From Boesenbergia rotunda (Eukaryota; Streptophyta; Magnoliopsida; Zingiberales; Zingiberaceae): 64,000 bases of DNA. How positions within the stretch are numbered: position 1 is the stretch's first letter; every line of letters begins with the position of its first letter. The notes beneath the pieces are model-generated. The model was not told the origin of the DNA and made no database searches. It was given only the letters and a program-made list of their open reading frames with translations. The stretch covers positions 248,001 through 312,000 of the forward strand of contig JAGFNQ010000878.1 of the NCBI GenBank assembly GCA_024364735.1, read 5' to 3'. This document shows positions 23,154 to 35,300 of this stretch, piece by piece. A program made the position numbers and the translations under genes.

Positions 23154-23536
23154 GAGTAATGATTGATAGAGTGAATTTGGGAGAGTGAATGGGAGAGTGA
23201 ATGACGACCAGTTATTGTATACACGTCCGATCGACGATCGGACACCACCGGCGACCTCTGATTATCGTCCCGAATCAAACTATACCTTGGAGGACGGTGA
23301 ACTCGTCATGATGGCCGGCAACGGTGAACCCATCGAAATCGACGGTCAATGATGCGAGATCGCAATTGTGACGATCCCCGACGGGTTCACCGTGCCCCCC
23401 AGGGTATAGTTTGGTTCGGGGCGGCGGCCGAAGGCCGCCGGTGGTGTCCGATCGTCGATCGGACGTGTATACAATAACTGCCACGTCATTCACTCTCCCA
23501 TTCACTCTCCCAAATTCACTCTCCCTATCATCACTC
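23154..23536. mobile_element. Mutator-type MITE, near-perfect long hairpin
   Basis: A 383-bp element with terminal inverted repeats of more than 100 bp. The left end is gagtaatgattgatagag and the right end, reversed, is gagtgatgatagggagag; both continue through gtgaatttgggagagtgaat, cgtccgatcgacgatcgg and, further in, caaactatacc. Perfect 9-bp duplications tttcaagaa lie at 23145-23153 and 23537-23545, the size made by Mutator-like transposases. It has no coding capacity. Confidence 0.88.
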
Positions 23537-23689
23537 TTTCAAGAAGCCCCCGAGGGATGTTGTGATGGTAAAAAATAGAACGGACTTTCATACAATGAGT
23601 ATTTGAAACTTACGTAGGATACTTTATACATCCATGGTATTCAAACGACTCATAATGTTGGGTCGTCAGTTAGGGTCCATCTGTGCTTT

Positions 23690-24899
23690 TCAGTTAGGCT
23701 TTTACTCTAAGGCTCACTGTCCTTGATTGTTTTTGTTGGGCAATATTATAAGTCGTAAATGAAGTACAATAATGATGATTGAATACAGAAAAATGAAATT
23801 ATACCAACGACATTTAAAGAAAGAATTTCGTTACAGAAGCATCATATCGTCGATCTTGAACTTCTTGGGCGCAGAGAACTCGAGCACGGAAGCTTTATCA
23901 TTGAGATTTCGAAAGCTTAAGTTGATGTTTGGAAGCAAGTGGTGACACCCCTTTTATACTTGATCTCGGGCGCCTGAGTGGCTATATGGGCACCCTCCAC
24001 GTCACCGGTTCAGCCGCATCCTTATCCGCAGACTCGGCCAACCTTTATTCTAATCTCGGGCACTTGGGAGCACTGAGGCACCTAGGAACTGACATGGTGC
24101 GTCCAACCAGCGACTGCAAACTCAGCTTCGCCACCTGCTGAGAAAACCCCTCTGGGGTGTCTGAGTCCTCTCAGGCGCTTGGGTTCTTGGGCGCCTGAGC
24201 CCTCTCAGGCGCCCCTGATCACAACAATTGGTTTCTTTTTAGCCTGTAACCAAGGTTAGTCCAAGAACATAATATAATAAAGTAAATGCATGCATGAATG
24301 ACAGTTAGAGCTGTCTGGTTCTGACTTTGGATTTTAAATGAAATTCTAGGTCGAATCGACGGCTACTGTTCGCTCTTCCGGGGAACGCGCTCTCACCTAC
24401 TCCACTATGGAGAAGTTACCTTTTGCCAACCGACATCTCCGGTTGGACATTTCCTTGGCCTCCGAGACTCCCGGATCTCGAGACATCCGTACCTCGACCC
24501 GTCTCTACTTTTGTCCGTAGTCCTCGCTCGGCTAAGTCCCCTTCCCGATCTTCCGGATTAGGTTTTCGGTGCCCAGTCCTCTACCAGGACTTCATGCTCA
24601 ATTCCTAGAACTAGGTCTTCGTGCCCAACCTTCGGTCAGATCTTCGTGCCCAATTCCTCGAACCAGGTCTTCGTGCCCAACTCTCGGTTAAGTCTTTGGT
24701 GCCCAATCCTCGGCTAGAACTTCGTGCCTAGTTCTCGACCAGGAGTTCGTGCTCAACCCTGCAGGTCAAGGCTTCGTGCCTATGTAAACTAGGACTTTTC
24801 TGCACACATAGTAAATTGATTAGATCACCACGTAAATTTAACTTTGAACCCTTTGCCATTATCAAAATCAGGTTCGATCTGGTGCTTTCGGCACCAACA
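23690..24899 (-). mobile_element. Partial 3' LTR of the minus-strand Copia element
   Basis: Closely similar to 29470-30696 over most of its length: shared ggctcac-gtccttgat, aatgaagtacaataatgatg and ctcgagacgtccg-type blocks, plus a cttcgtgcccaa repeat tract. On the minus strand it opens TGTTGGTGCCGAAAGCACC right after the polypurine tract. The end that should match 29342-29470 is missing. Confidence 0.75.
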
Positions 24900-24915
24900 A
24901 TCTCCCCCTTTTTAA
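24900..24915 (-). other. Polypurine tract of the minus-strand Copia element
   Basis: On the minus strand it reads aaaaagggggaga directly before the LTR start TGTTGG, the usual arrangement in SIRE-like Copia elements. Confidence 0.7.
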
Positions 24916-27900
24916 TTTATGGTAATCTAGTTAAAAAGTTAAGTTAAAAAATATAAAAACAATAGATAAACCACAGTTAAGTAATAAAATAAAGTAATTT
25001 TCTTTAATACATGACACATTTTTGAAAAAGCTTTTAACTCTTCCCCTTGATTAGTAATCTCCCCCTTATTTTTAGAACATTTGTAATTTTTGAGAAAACC
25101 TTGAAATATTGGATAAAGCTCTCCCTTGATTTGAAATTCTCCCTATGAAGCTTTTGAAAATACATGCAATTTCCACTTTGAAAGATTTTCTAATTTTTGA
25201 AAAAAAAATTCTAAGTATAAAAACGTTCATATTACTTTGAAAAATAATTCTAAGTATAAATTTGAAAAAGTATTTAAAAAAAGTCTGAGTATCATAAAAG
25301 AAACTCTAAGTTAAAGTGAAAATATTTTCTTTAGAAAACAAAGTTTCTTTGAGTTTTAACTTTACTTTTTCTACTCTCTCCCTTTGCCATATATCAAAAA
25401 ATTATACTAGATATTCCTTTTGAAAAACTTTAATTAAAGAGAATATTGAGTATCAGAGACTATGAATTTTGCAAAACTATAAGAAAATTTTGAAAAAGTT
25501 ATTAAAAAAAATATCAAGTGTTAATTTTTAAGAAGGTAAATGATAGGGAACAATTAACAAATTATAAAATAATTGAACAAAAATTAATGCTAAAGAACAA
25601 TTTGTTAAACCAAGTAACATAATTTGAACCAAGTTGATATTCCTATTGAGTACAAACATGATTAGCAAAAAATAGCTTAAAACATTTAATCAATAAGTCT
25701 AAGTTCAAAACTTTTAGCAACTTATTTTTAATCCTCAAGATAAAGAAGTATAAAATTTCTTAAGTGAAGGATAAATTTTCTTTGTAAATAGATTATTGTT
25801 AAAAAAATCCTGAGTAGAAATACTTTTGAACGAGTTTTCTAAGAGGAGTATTTTTGAAAATATTTACACTTAAGTAACATGCTCTCCCTCAAATTATGAT
25901 TCTCTTCCTATTATCTTGAAAGTTTGTATATTTTCTTTTTTTTTTAGGAGATGATTTTTGAAGGAAACATTAAAAAGATTATCAAAATAAAAAAATATTT
26001 TGAGGGGTCCCCCTTTTTTTTTTTTTTTTTTTTAAAAACTAAGTATTCTTTTTCAGAAAATATTTTAAGGAATTCTAGGTACTTGAGAAAGAAAATTTAA
26101 AAATCCAAGTACTTTATTGATTTGAATTTCCCTAATTCTGTTACAATCCTAAGAACATTGTTGACCACAAGAAAATTTCCTATGTGTCTTAGAAATTTTC
26201 TAATCAAAATAAAGTATTTTCAATATGTATTTAATTTTCGAAAAATAATAAATTTCTTGATTTGGATTCTTCCCCAATCTTATACAATCTTAGGAAACCT
26301 TATTAACTATAAGGAAAACTTTTCTATATGTCTTGGAGATTTTTTCAAACTCAATTAATTTTTCAAATGTTTTTAGGGATGTTCAAGAGATGAAAAGATT
26401 TTTAAAAAAATAATTTGAAAAATGAGAATATTATATTTTCAAAGTATTTTTTTTAAAAGATAGTGCTATTTGAAAATATTGTATTTTTGAAACTTCTAAT
26501 ACTTCTTTTAATTTGAACTCCCCTTAAACCTGACATGACACAGTCTTGGAAGGCTTATTGACCACAAGTTGATCTTCTTCTAAGTCTTAGGATTTGATTC
26601 AAACAAAAAGAATTTTAAAATATTTACAAAAAATACTAAGTTTAGAAATTTTTTTTGAATGCTACTTTGATTTAACAATTTGAAAAACAAATTTATCTTT
26701 TTCTCTTTCCTTTCGAAAAAGGTAAAAAATATAAAGAACTGCAAAGCGAAAGTTCTATGTTTAAAATAATTTTGAACAATACCACAAGAGATATAAATAT
26801 AAGAGAAATTTTTTAAAAAATTACTTAAGTTTGAAAAAAATATATAAATATCAAAGTCTGGACTGTAGATATTTTTCTAAGTGAAAACGAAATCAAAAAA
26901 ATTCTATGTGAGACCCAAGGTGACTTTTGCAAGACTTATTATTTTTTTTTAAATTGATTGTCCACAAGAATTTCTTTGTATACGAATGTTTGCAAAAATT
27001 AAATAATTTTTAGGTAAGTGAACAAAAAGAAACTTAAAACATTTAATGAATAAGTTTAAGTACAATGATATGAAAAATTAAATCTTACTTTGAAAAGTTA
27101 AATTTGATTTTTGAAGATTTTGAAATTAATTAAAAAGTTAAATTTGAATTTTATAAAATTAAGTTAAGTTTAAATTAAATTTAAATTTTGAAAAATTAAG
27201 TTTAACTTTTGAAAAATTATTAAGTTTAAGCATTTTAGAATTTTAAATAAGGTAAAAAATTTTAAATTTGATTCATTAATTAAAGGTAAATTTAGTTAGA
27301 TGTGTGGAGTTAGTTTGGTTGGACTAACCTTTTTAGCTTCTATGTATCTCACCCATTTCTAAGTGACAAAACAGGGAACCCTTATCTGTTTTGTGAGATG
27401 TGTCAAATTTTATCTTTGAATTTAAATTAAAAGCTATGATTTGATTGAATCTTGAGTTAGATTCAAGTTTAACAAGTAGTAAATTAAAAATAAATTTCAA
27501 TAATCGTCTTCCAGATCTTGGTGGGGCATAGGGGCCTTCTTGGTTATCGGAGCAATGACCCTTCCCTAGACAAAGCCTTTTAATGAAATTGCATTTTCAA
27601 TTTACTCTTTGAGAAAATTTGGTCTAACTAGTCAAGCATGTGGCGAGGTAGCTTCGGCTAGTTCCATCGGGCTAAGAAGACCTAATAGGGTACGTCTTAC
27701 CCTACCTGTCTCCATAGACAGGCTTCTCTAACGTACTATCATCTCGCCCCATCCTAATACTAGGTTATGCAAGTTTCAATCAAGTCTGATCCTTATATAA
27801 CCACTTCTAGTCCTAAGCATGATAATTTACAGAAAATAAATAGACAGGCAATCAACCATGTTTTACATGCATGCAAAAAAATATATTATCTAATCATATA

Positions 27901-27946
27901 AATAGTGTTTATAATTTCTATGTAAATGCATGATTAAAAAAAATCT
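24916..27946 (-). repeat. AT-rich internal Copia region with diverged repeats
   Basis: About 3 kb of AT-rich sequence between polypurine tract and gag remnants. Plus-strand words of the type ttgaccacaagaaaatttc followed by tatgtgtcttag recur near 26161, 26301, 26556 and 26955 with irregular spacing, so the segment grew from diverged repeats. Many short tttgaaaa runs are present. No pol motif is seen. 27490-27790 is less AT-rich and looks like the conserved spacer before gag. The plus-strand frame at 26122-26358 is not a gene. Confidence 0.55.
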
Positions 27947-29001
27947 TTAAGTAAAGTCACATTGAGGGAAAATTTCTGGATTTTGTAAGTTAGTAAGATT
28001 ATTAATTATTTTTTCTAGTTTATCAATCTTAATTTTCAAAATCTCATTTTCTTGTCTTAATTTTTTAAAATTTGAATTAATTAATTTGCATGATTTAATT
28101 ATGTTACTTAAGCATGCATCCATATCTAAATTTGACCAAGAGTGATTAGCTAAGATATTAACATCTATTGTAAAAATTAGATTTTCATATAATATAAATT
28201 TACCCATCTCGATTGGTTGTCTTGGATCTTTGGTTTTTCTATCTGTGCATTCATCTTTGTAATGTCTAAATAGCACTTGAAGCATTGGATGTGACTCTTG
28301 TCCTTTTGTGCTCCTGGAACTAGTTCCTTCGTCATTGTCAGTGGTGTCATTCGTATCTTATGAGTAGGTCACTTATTTTTGTAGTTTCCTCTCTCCTTGC
28401 ATTTGAAACAAATTATGTGACTTTTAAATTCAAATTTATAATTTTACCTTTTGAATCCCCGTTGGGAATGTCTGTTGCCGTCTCGGATATGAACTTATGT
28501 TTTGATTCTGGTTTGAATTTGATTTCGGATTCTCTTTTGATTCTGGTTTGAAACGGGTTCAGACTCTGTCTCGGTTACTTGTGCTTATACTGAGAGTGCA
28601 AGGTAACTCACTTGAGCTTGTTCTTCTTCGTCCGATGATTCGAATAGTACACCTTCTAAGACCTTAATGTCGGAAGTCTCTTCGTGTAGGTCGATGAGCC
28701 TCTCCCAAATCTCTTTGGCATAGTTGGAGGATCCAACCCGTTTCAATTCATCTTTGGTCAGGCAACATTGTAGGATAATTGTTGCCTTGGCATTGGTCTC
28801 GATTTTTCTCAGTGTTGGTTCGTCTAGTTTGTCCCAAGCAATTGATGTTCCATCTTCAGTAGGTAATGTTAACCCCGTTTGGATTATCATCCACAAATCC
28901 AGATGGGCTTTCACGTGGGATTCCATTAGACCTCTCCAGCATCTAAAATTCTCTCTGGAGAATAAAGGTGGACGAGCACTGTTCCATTCTTGATGGGTCA
29001 T
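27947..29001 (-). pseudogene. Copia gag remnant
   Basis: On the minus strand, 29001-28585 encodes 138 residues with SIRE-type gag features: PPLFSRENFRCWRGLMESHVKAHLDLW near the N-terminus, then a helical region with LTKDELKRVGSSNYAKEIWERL and ETSDIKV. A second open piece at 28285-27947 holds a Lys/Glu-rich coiled-coil-like tail. A stop and a gap separate the two pieces, and no CCHC zinc knuckle remains visible. The position, downstream of a primer-binding site and 5' LTR, supports the call. Confidence 0.68.
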
Positions 29002-29327
29002 TCAGGATAAATCTCGCATACAAGAAAAATAACAATGAATGTACCAAGACTTGGTCTTGGATTAGTATTGCGGGAGAAGAAGGAAAAAATTTGCTCGAAT
29101 TGGGGTTGCATGAATTTTGAGAAAAATATTAAAATAATAAAAAAAATTTATGACAAATTTTTAAAAAATGATCATTATATCAATTCTGATTTATGGTGTA
29201 AAAATAAGAATTGAAAAAGACGTAAGAATATTTTAGAACCTCACACAAATACTTTTTATTTGAATGAAAAAGCGAAAAATCTGAAAAAAAATGCTCGAAA
29301 AGTGGTTTCACTAATTCAGAGCAACCT

Positions 29328-29339
29328 GCTCTGATACCA
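29328..29339 (-). other. Primer-binding site (tRNA-Met type)
   Basis: The minus strand reads TGGTATCAGAGC, complementary to the 3' end of initiator methionine tRNA, two bases inside the LTR end at 29342. Confidence 0.85.
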
Positions 29340-29341
29340 CT

Positions 29342-30696
29342 TGTGGGATCGATGTGATCAATAGAGGGCGGGTGAATATCAATAACGATTTTTCAGATAA
29401 ATCAGATTAAATGCAATAGAAGTAAACAAGTCAAGCACGACTAACATCTTATTTTTTATTTGGTTCGGAGTCAGTGACGACTCTTACTCCAAGGCTCACG
29501 GTCCTTGATCGTTTTCGTTGGGCAATACTATAAGTTATAAATGAAGTACAATAATGATGATTGAGTACAGAAAAATGAAATTATACCAACGACACATAAA
29601 GAAAGAATTTTGTTGCAGAAGCATCATGTCGTCGATCTTGAACTTCTTGGGCGCAGAGAACTCGAGCATGGAAGATATATCGTTGAGATTTCGAGAGCTT
29701 GAGTTGATGTTTGGAAGCAAGGGGTGAAACCCCTTTTATACTTGATCTTGGGTGCCTGAGTGGCTATAGGGGCGCCCTCCACGTCACTGATTTAGCCGCA
29801 TCCTTATCCGCAGACTCGGCCAACCTTTATCCTATTCTTGGGCACCTGGGAGCACTGGGGCGCCTGGGAGCATTGAGGCGCTTGGGAATTGACGTGGCGC
29901 GTCCAACCAGCGACCGCCAACTGAGCTTCGCCACTTGCTGAGAAAACCCCTCTGGGGCGCCTGAGTCCTCTCAGGTGCCTGGGTTCGCGGGAGGCTGAGC
30001 CCTCTGAGCCGCCCCTAATCGCAGCAACTGGTTTCTTTAGCTTGCAACCAAAGTTAGTCCAAGAATACAATATAATAAAGTAAATGCATGCATGAATGAC
30101 AGCTAGAGCTGTCTGGTTCTGACTTTGGATTTCAAATGAAATCCTAGGCCGAACCGACGCCTACTGTTCGCTCTTCCGAGAAACGTGCCTTCACCTACTC
30201 CACTCTAGAGAAGTTATCTTTTGCCAACCGGCACCTCCGGTTGGACTTTTGCTCGGCCTCCGAGACTCCCGGATCTCGAGACGTCCGTATCTCGACCCGT
30301 CATTACTTCTGTCCGTAGTCTTCGCTCGGCTAAGTCTCTTGCCCGATCTTTCAGATCAGGTCTTCGGTGCCCAATCCTCGACCAGGACTTTGTGCCCAAT
30401 TCTTCAAACTAGGTCTCCGTGCCCAACTCTCGGTCAGGTCTTCATGCTCAATTCATCGAACTAGGTCTTCGTGTCCAACCCTCGGTCAGGTCTTCGGTGC
30501 CCAACCCTCGGCTAAAACTTCGTGCCCAGTCCGCGACCAGGACTTCGTACTCAACCCTACATGTCAAGACTTTGTGCCTAAGTAAACTAGGACTTTCTGC
30601 ACACTTAGTAAATTTATTAGATCACCACATAAACTTAAATTTGAACCATTTGTCAATATCAAAACCAGGTTCGATCTGGTGCTTTCGACACCAACA
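29342..30696 (-). mobile_element. 5' LTR of the minus-strand Copia element
   Basis: On the minus strand it starts TGTTGGTGTCGAAAGC and ends CGATCCCACA, with TG...CA borders, 1355 bp. Positions 30360-30570 hold an imperfect repeat of about 28-32 bp built around cttcgtgcccaa, also present in the partial LTR at 24580-24780. Short frames on both strands here are not genes. Confidence 0.82.
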
Positions 30697-30842
30697 CACG
30701 ACTCCTATTCACCCACTTTAGTTACTCTGCACAATCTTATAGATAATCAACTAAAGCTTGATTTCTAGTGAACAAATGGTTTCTATTCAAGAAGCAATTG
30801 ATTAGATCAGTTAACTGATGGTCGAGGAGTCAATTGTGAAGT

Positions 30843-31200
30843 CACTATAAAAAAATATTATTTTAGTGGCAAAATTTTGGGACGAAAAATTTTCGACCCA
30901 AATCTGTAACATATGTAGCGACAAAAAAAATGATTTTGTCACTAATTAACAACAAAATTAGCAACAAAACATTTTCATCGCAAATTAGAAACAAATAATA
31001 TTTCGTCACAAATTTCATTGCCAATCAGCGATGAAATTCTATATTCATTGCAAACTCTATGATAAATTCTAGAATCATTGCAATATTTACAAAGTTTGAG
31101 ACGAAATAAGAGTTCATTGTAGAAGTTTGTGATATGTATGGAATTGATCCAACCAATTCTACGATGAATCCCTGAATTCGTCACCAATTGGTACAAAAAT
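30843..31200 (+). mobile_element. CACTA-like transposon terminus
   Basis: Begins CACTATAAAAAAATATT and is followed by dense subterminal repeats of the type gacgaaa/ttcgtc/cgcaaatt up to about 31190. CACTA transposons have such CACTA-starting ends and arrays of short transposase-binding repeats. No matching opposite end was found, so this is one terminus or a fragment. Confidence 0.55.
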
Positions 31201-32311
31201 TAAAAATAAAAATAAATGTGTTCGAAATCTGATATATGGATTTAGAGAGCTCGGAATGACATGAAACCAGTTCCTATGTGTTTGTATCAATCTCCTGATA
31301 ATATAAATGACCTCAAATATCAATTTCACCTAATTATTTCCTAATAAGATATGGAATTAGATTTGGAAATTATTTCATAATCTAATTAAGGAATTATGGT
31401 TTATGAATACACAATTCTTTAACATATTTATTTCCTAATTAATTTATGACAACTATGCCATGACTTATGCCATATTTATGTCACGTTTGATGCCAAATTT
31501 ATGCCTGCTGATGCCATGAATTATGCCATGTATATGCTATGTTATTCCATGTAAATGGTTTACAAATTTTTGTATACCTTCTTTACCTATGATTGATAAG
31601 ACCTAAACTATGTAAAACCTTTACAGAAATTTTAAAGTGTACACCTACAGTTAATATGGTAAAAATTAGAGTTTAATTTTATGTCTAGGTTGTTGAACTT
31701 ATTCCAAGCTTAAACTTGAAATTAGACATGTTCAGACCATTAAGATATGCTCTCATAATTAATGGGTTAACTTTAATTTGAAGCATTAATTTATTAGACC
31801 TACTCCAAGGTTAATGTTGAAAGAGGCGAAGTTGGGTGATATGCATATGATGTATATATGTTAATGAGTTAAAACTTGACATTTATGTAAATATTGATCG
31901 TTGATAGCATAATGTGATAGTTGTATATATGTTATACAGAATTGGTATATGTGATACCTACTACTAGAATTAAGAATGGTTTGTTGAACTCATTCTAAGG
32001 TTTTTTTTGGAAGAAGGTTCATATATATAAAAAATGCGAGGATAATCCCTCACTTAGCACAAGGGGCTACAAAACCACACACTTCATCTCATGTTATAGG
32101 ACATCACCACACAATAACACCCAACTCACACACATTACATCAAACATCAAGGAACTCAGTGGATTTCAACTCACTTGGAGAAAACCTATCACCTCCCGAA
32201 TTTGATAAGGAAGTGAGAACTCTCATTATGTATATAAATTATTTGCATTACATATTTAATTTCAACTCTCTTATATGCTCAATTTTATATTTCTAGGTTA
32301 ATAGAATTATA
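31201..32311 (+). other. Gene-free sequence, probable leader of the plus-strand Copia element
   Basis: AT-rich. The last 250 bp (gataatccctcacttagcac onward) have the composition of a Copia leader before gag. A 5' LTR matching 37921-39138 could not be recognised, so this part may be rearranged. Confidence 0.4.
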
Positions 32312-35300
32312 ATGACTTCTGTTGATTTACATTTGATTTTAGACACAAATAAATTGATCGGGTCGAATTTCTTGGATGTGCTTTGAAACTTGAGAATTGT
32401 TCTCATGGTTGAGAAGATTGCATATGTCCTTGAAGAGTCTCTTCCCTGAGTCCGGTTGATGATGCAACTTTTGACTAATTGTTGCCTCATTAAAAGCATA
32501 CAATTGATTATGAACTTGCAAGCTGCATTATGCTAACCTTGATGTCTCCTGAACTACAAAAACAACATGAACATATGGATGCTTATACAATTGTTTATCA
32601 TCTTCGCAGGTTGTTGGTCGATGAGCAAGTGAGATCCAAAAAGGTTCGAAGTATCTAAGCCCCTTTTTGGCTCAAAGATGCAGGAGGGTTCATCTGCAGT
32701 GCAGGTTGTACTAAAGATTAATGACTACATTGAGTAGTTATGATCATTTAGATTTTCCATGGATAATGAATTAAGTATTGACTTAATTCTACATAGTTTG
32801 TCCAATAGTTATTCATAGTTTTTGATGAACTATCGGATGAACCAACTCCTAAATTCCTGAATTGATCAATATGCTTAAGATAGTGGAGCCATCAGTTAAG
32901 AAGGAACCGAAAGCTGTGATGTTGTTTGATTTCTCAAAGAATTTTCTAAAAGGAAGTAAAAAAACTTAAGCTAAAGGGAAAAAGAAGAAAAGAAAGAAGA
33001 ACCGATACGAAAGAGTCAGTGTCACCAATATGGCAACACAAGACATTAGAGAAGAAACTGTAAGATTTATCTTAAGTCCCTAAAAAAGAAGAAGACATCC
33101 AATACCCCATGTATTCTGGTATCTTTATACTATTTCCTTAGACACTTGGGTATTGGATACAGAGTGTGCCTCACATATATGTAATGACATATAGAGGCTA
33201 AAGAATAGTAGAAGATTGTTCAAGGGAGATTCAAATTTGTTAGTTAACAAAGGAGCAAAGGTTACAACTATAGTCATCGGAACTTTTTTTTATTGAAACT
33301 CCCTAGTGGAATGGTTTTGGAATTAGATAATTGTTATTATGTTCTTTCATTAATAAAGAACATTGTTTTTATTTCTTGATTAAATAGAAAAGGTTTCTAT
33401 TTGACTTTTAATAACAATTGTTGTTATATAATTCTTAATGATATTCTTTATGGAATTGGAACATTATGTAATGATATCTACGCGTTAGATATATCCAATA
33501 ATGTATTCAATATCAAAATGAGTAGCAAACATGCTAGACGTGATGATACAATAACCTTCTACATGTGGCATTGTCGCCTTGGCCACATAAGTAAGAAATG
33601 CATGTCCGAATTGCACAAGTATGAAATTTTGGAATCATTTGAATTTGATTCATATGAAACATGCACTTCATGCTTAAAAGGCAAGATAACTAAGTTACAT
33701 TTTAAGAGACAAGGTGAACAAGAGAATAATATATTGGCCCTTATACATATCGATGTATGTGGACCCATGCCTACTCATGCATAAGAATGTTATAACTACT
33801 TCATTACCTTTATCGATGATCACTCACGATTTGGGTATGTGTATCTATTGAGATACAATTCTGAGGCCTTTGAAAACTTTAAGGCATTTAGCCATGAAGT
33901 AGATAAACAACTTGGAAAGAGTATTAAAATACTTCAATTAGATCGAAGTGGCGAATACTTAAGCCAAAGTTCTAGATTATCTCAGGGGCAATGGTATATT
34001 GTCTCAATGGACTTTGCCTTACATGCTGCAACACAATGGTGTGTCAGAAAGGCAAAATCGGACCTTGTTGGATATGGTTATATCAATGATGAATCATATA
34101 AATCTTTCCAAATCCTTTTGGAGTTATGCACTCGAGATAACTATTTACTTGCTAAATAGAGTTTTGACAAAGACAGTCTTTACTACTCCATATGAGATAT
34201 ATATTGGTAAGAAATCTCATTTGTCTTATTTGAAGATATAGGATTGTCCTGCATATATGAGGAGGATTGTATCAAGATAAGCTAAATGCTAAGTCTGATA
34301 AGTGTCTATTTATTGGTTATCCTAAGAAAATTAAAGGATACCAATTCTATCATCCCTTGGAATAAAGGTATTTGTTTAAGACATGCTATATTCCTAAAGA
34401 AAGAGTTTCTCTTTCAAGAAAATAGTGTGAGTGAGGTTGAACTTGGGTTAGTTCAAGAAACTTCAATAGACATAAAAGAGACGCCTAATCAGGAAGCATA
34501 GCTGATTACTCATGAGGATGAGGTAATGACTGAACTTATTGTTACATCACCTCTTCATAGATTTTGTAGGATACGTCTAATTCCTGAGAGATATGATTTC
34601 TTATAAGTGAATGAAAGATGTGTTACTTATTGAGGACGAGAAGTCTACTAGTTATGAAGAAGTTCTAGATAGTTTAGAAAGAGACTCATTGTTAGAAGCA
34701 ATGAAATTGAAAATGAAATTACGTATAAAAATCAAGTTTGGAACTTGGTAGACCCACCCAAAGGAATAACACCTATTAGGTGCAAGTGGGGTTTCAAGAA
34801 GAAAATTGAGATGAATGGTAATTTGACTATGTATAAAGCAAGATTGGTGGCGAAAGACTATTGTCAAAAATATATAGTATTGACTATGACGAAACCTTCT
34901 CACTAGTAGCTATACTTAAATTCATTCGGATACACTTGGCCATAGCAGCTCATCATGATTATAAGATAGGGCAAATGTATGTGAAAAGTTTTCCTAAATG
35001 GAAATTGTTCGAGGATGTATATATGATACAACCCGAAAGTTTCATGTCTGTTGACAAAAATAAAGTATGCAAGCTTCAACGGTTTATTTATGGACCAAAG
35101 CAAACATCCAAGAGTTGGAATATCCATTTTGATGAGGTAATCAAAGAGTTTGATGTCTCACAAAATCTCGATGAACGTTGTTATACCTGAAGGTTAGTGG
35201 GAGTGTGGTTGTGTTCCTAGTGTTATATATTAATGACATATTGCTCATAGGAAATGATGTGTCTGTTCTTCAGTTGTTAAATTTTAGTTGTCCAAAACAT

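Larger units (their letters stand above)
23690..30696 (-). mobile_element. Decayed SIRE-like Copia retrotransposon, minus strand
   Basis: Read on the minus strand: 5' LTR (29342-30696), primer-binding site, gag remnants (29001-27947), a long AT-rich region without pol, a polypurine tract (24915-24900) and a partial 3' LTR (24899 to about 23690). The internal region is only about 4.4 kb. Protease, integrase and reverse transcriptase were not found, so pol is deleted or unrecognisable. The 3' LTR lacks roughly 200-350 bp of its terminal part. Confidence 0.75.

Noticed and set aside
24580..24780. Possible CRISPR-like array of about 30-bp repeats
   Set aside because: Units are imperfect, have no unique spacers and lie in a plant retrotransposon LTR.
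27947..28285. Independent coiled-coil gene on the minus strand
   Set aside because: It lies directly downstream of Copia gag in the same element and is better read as the rest of gag.
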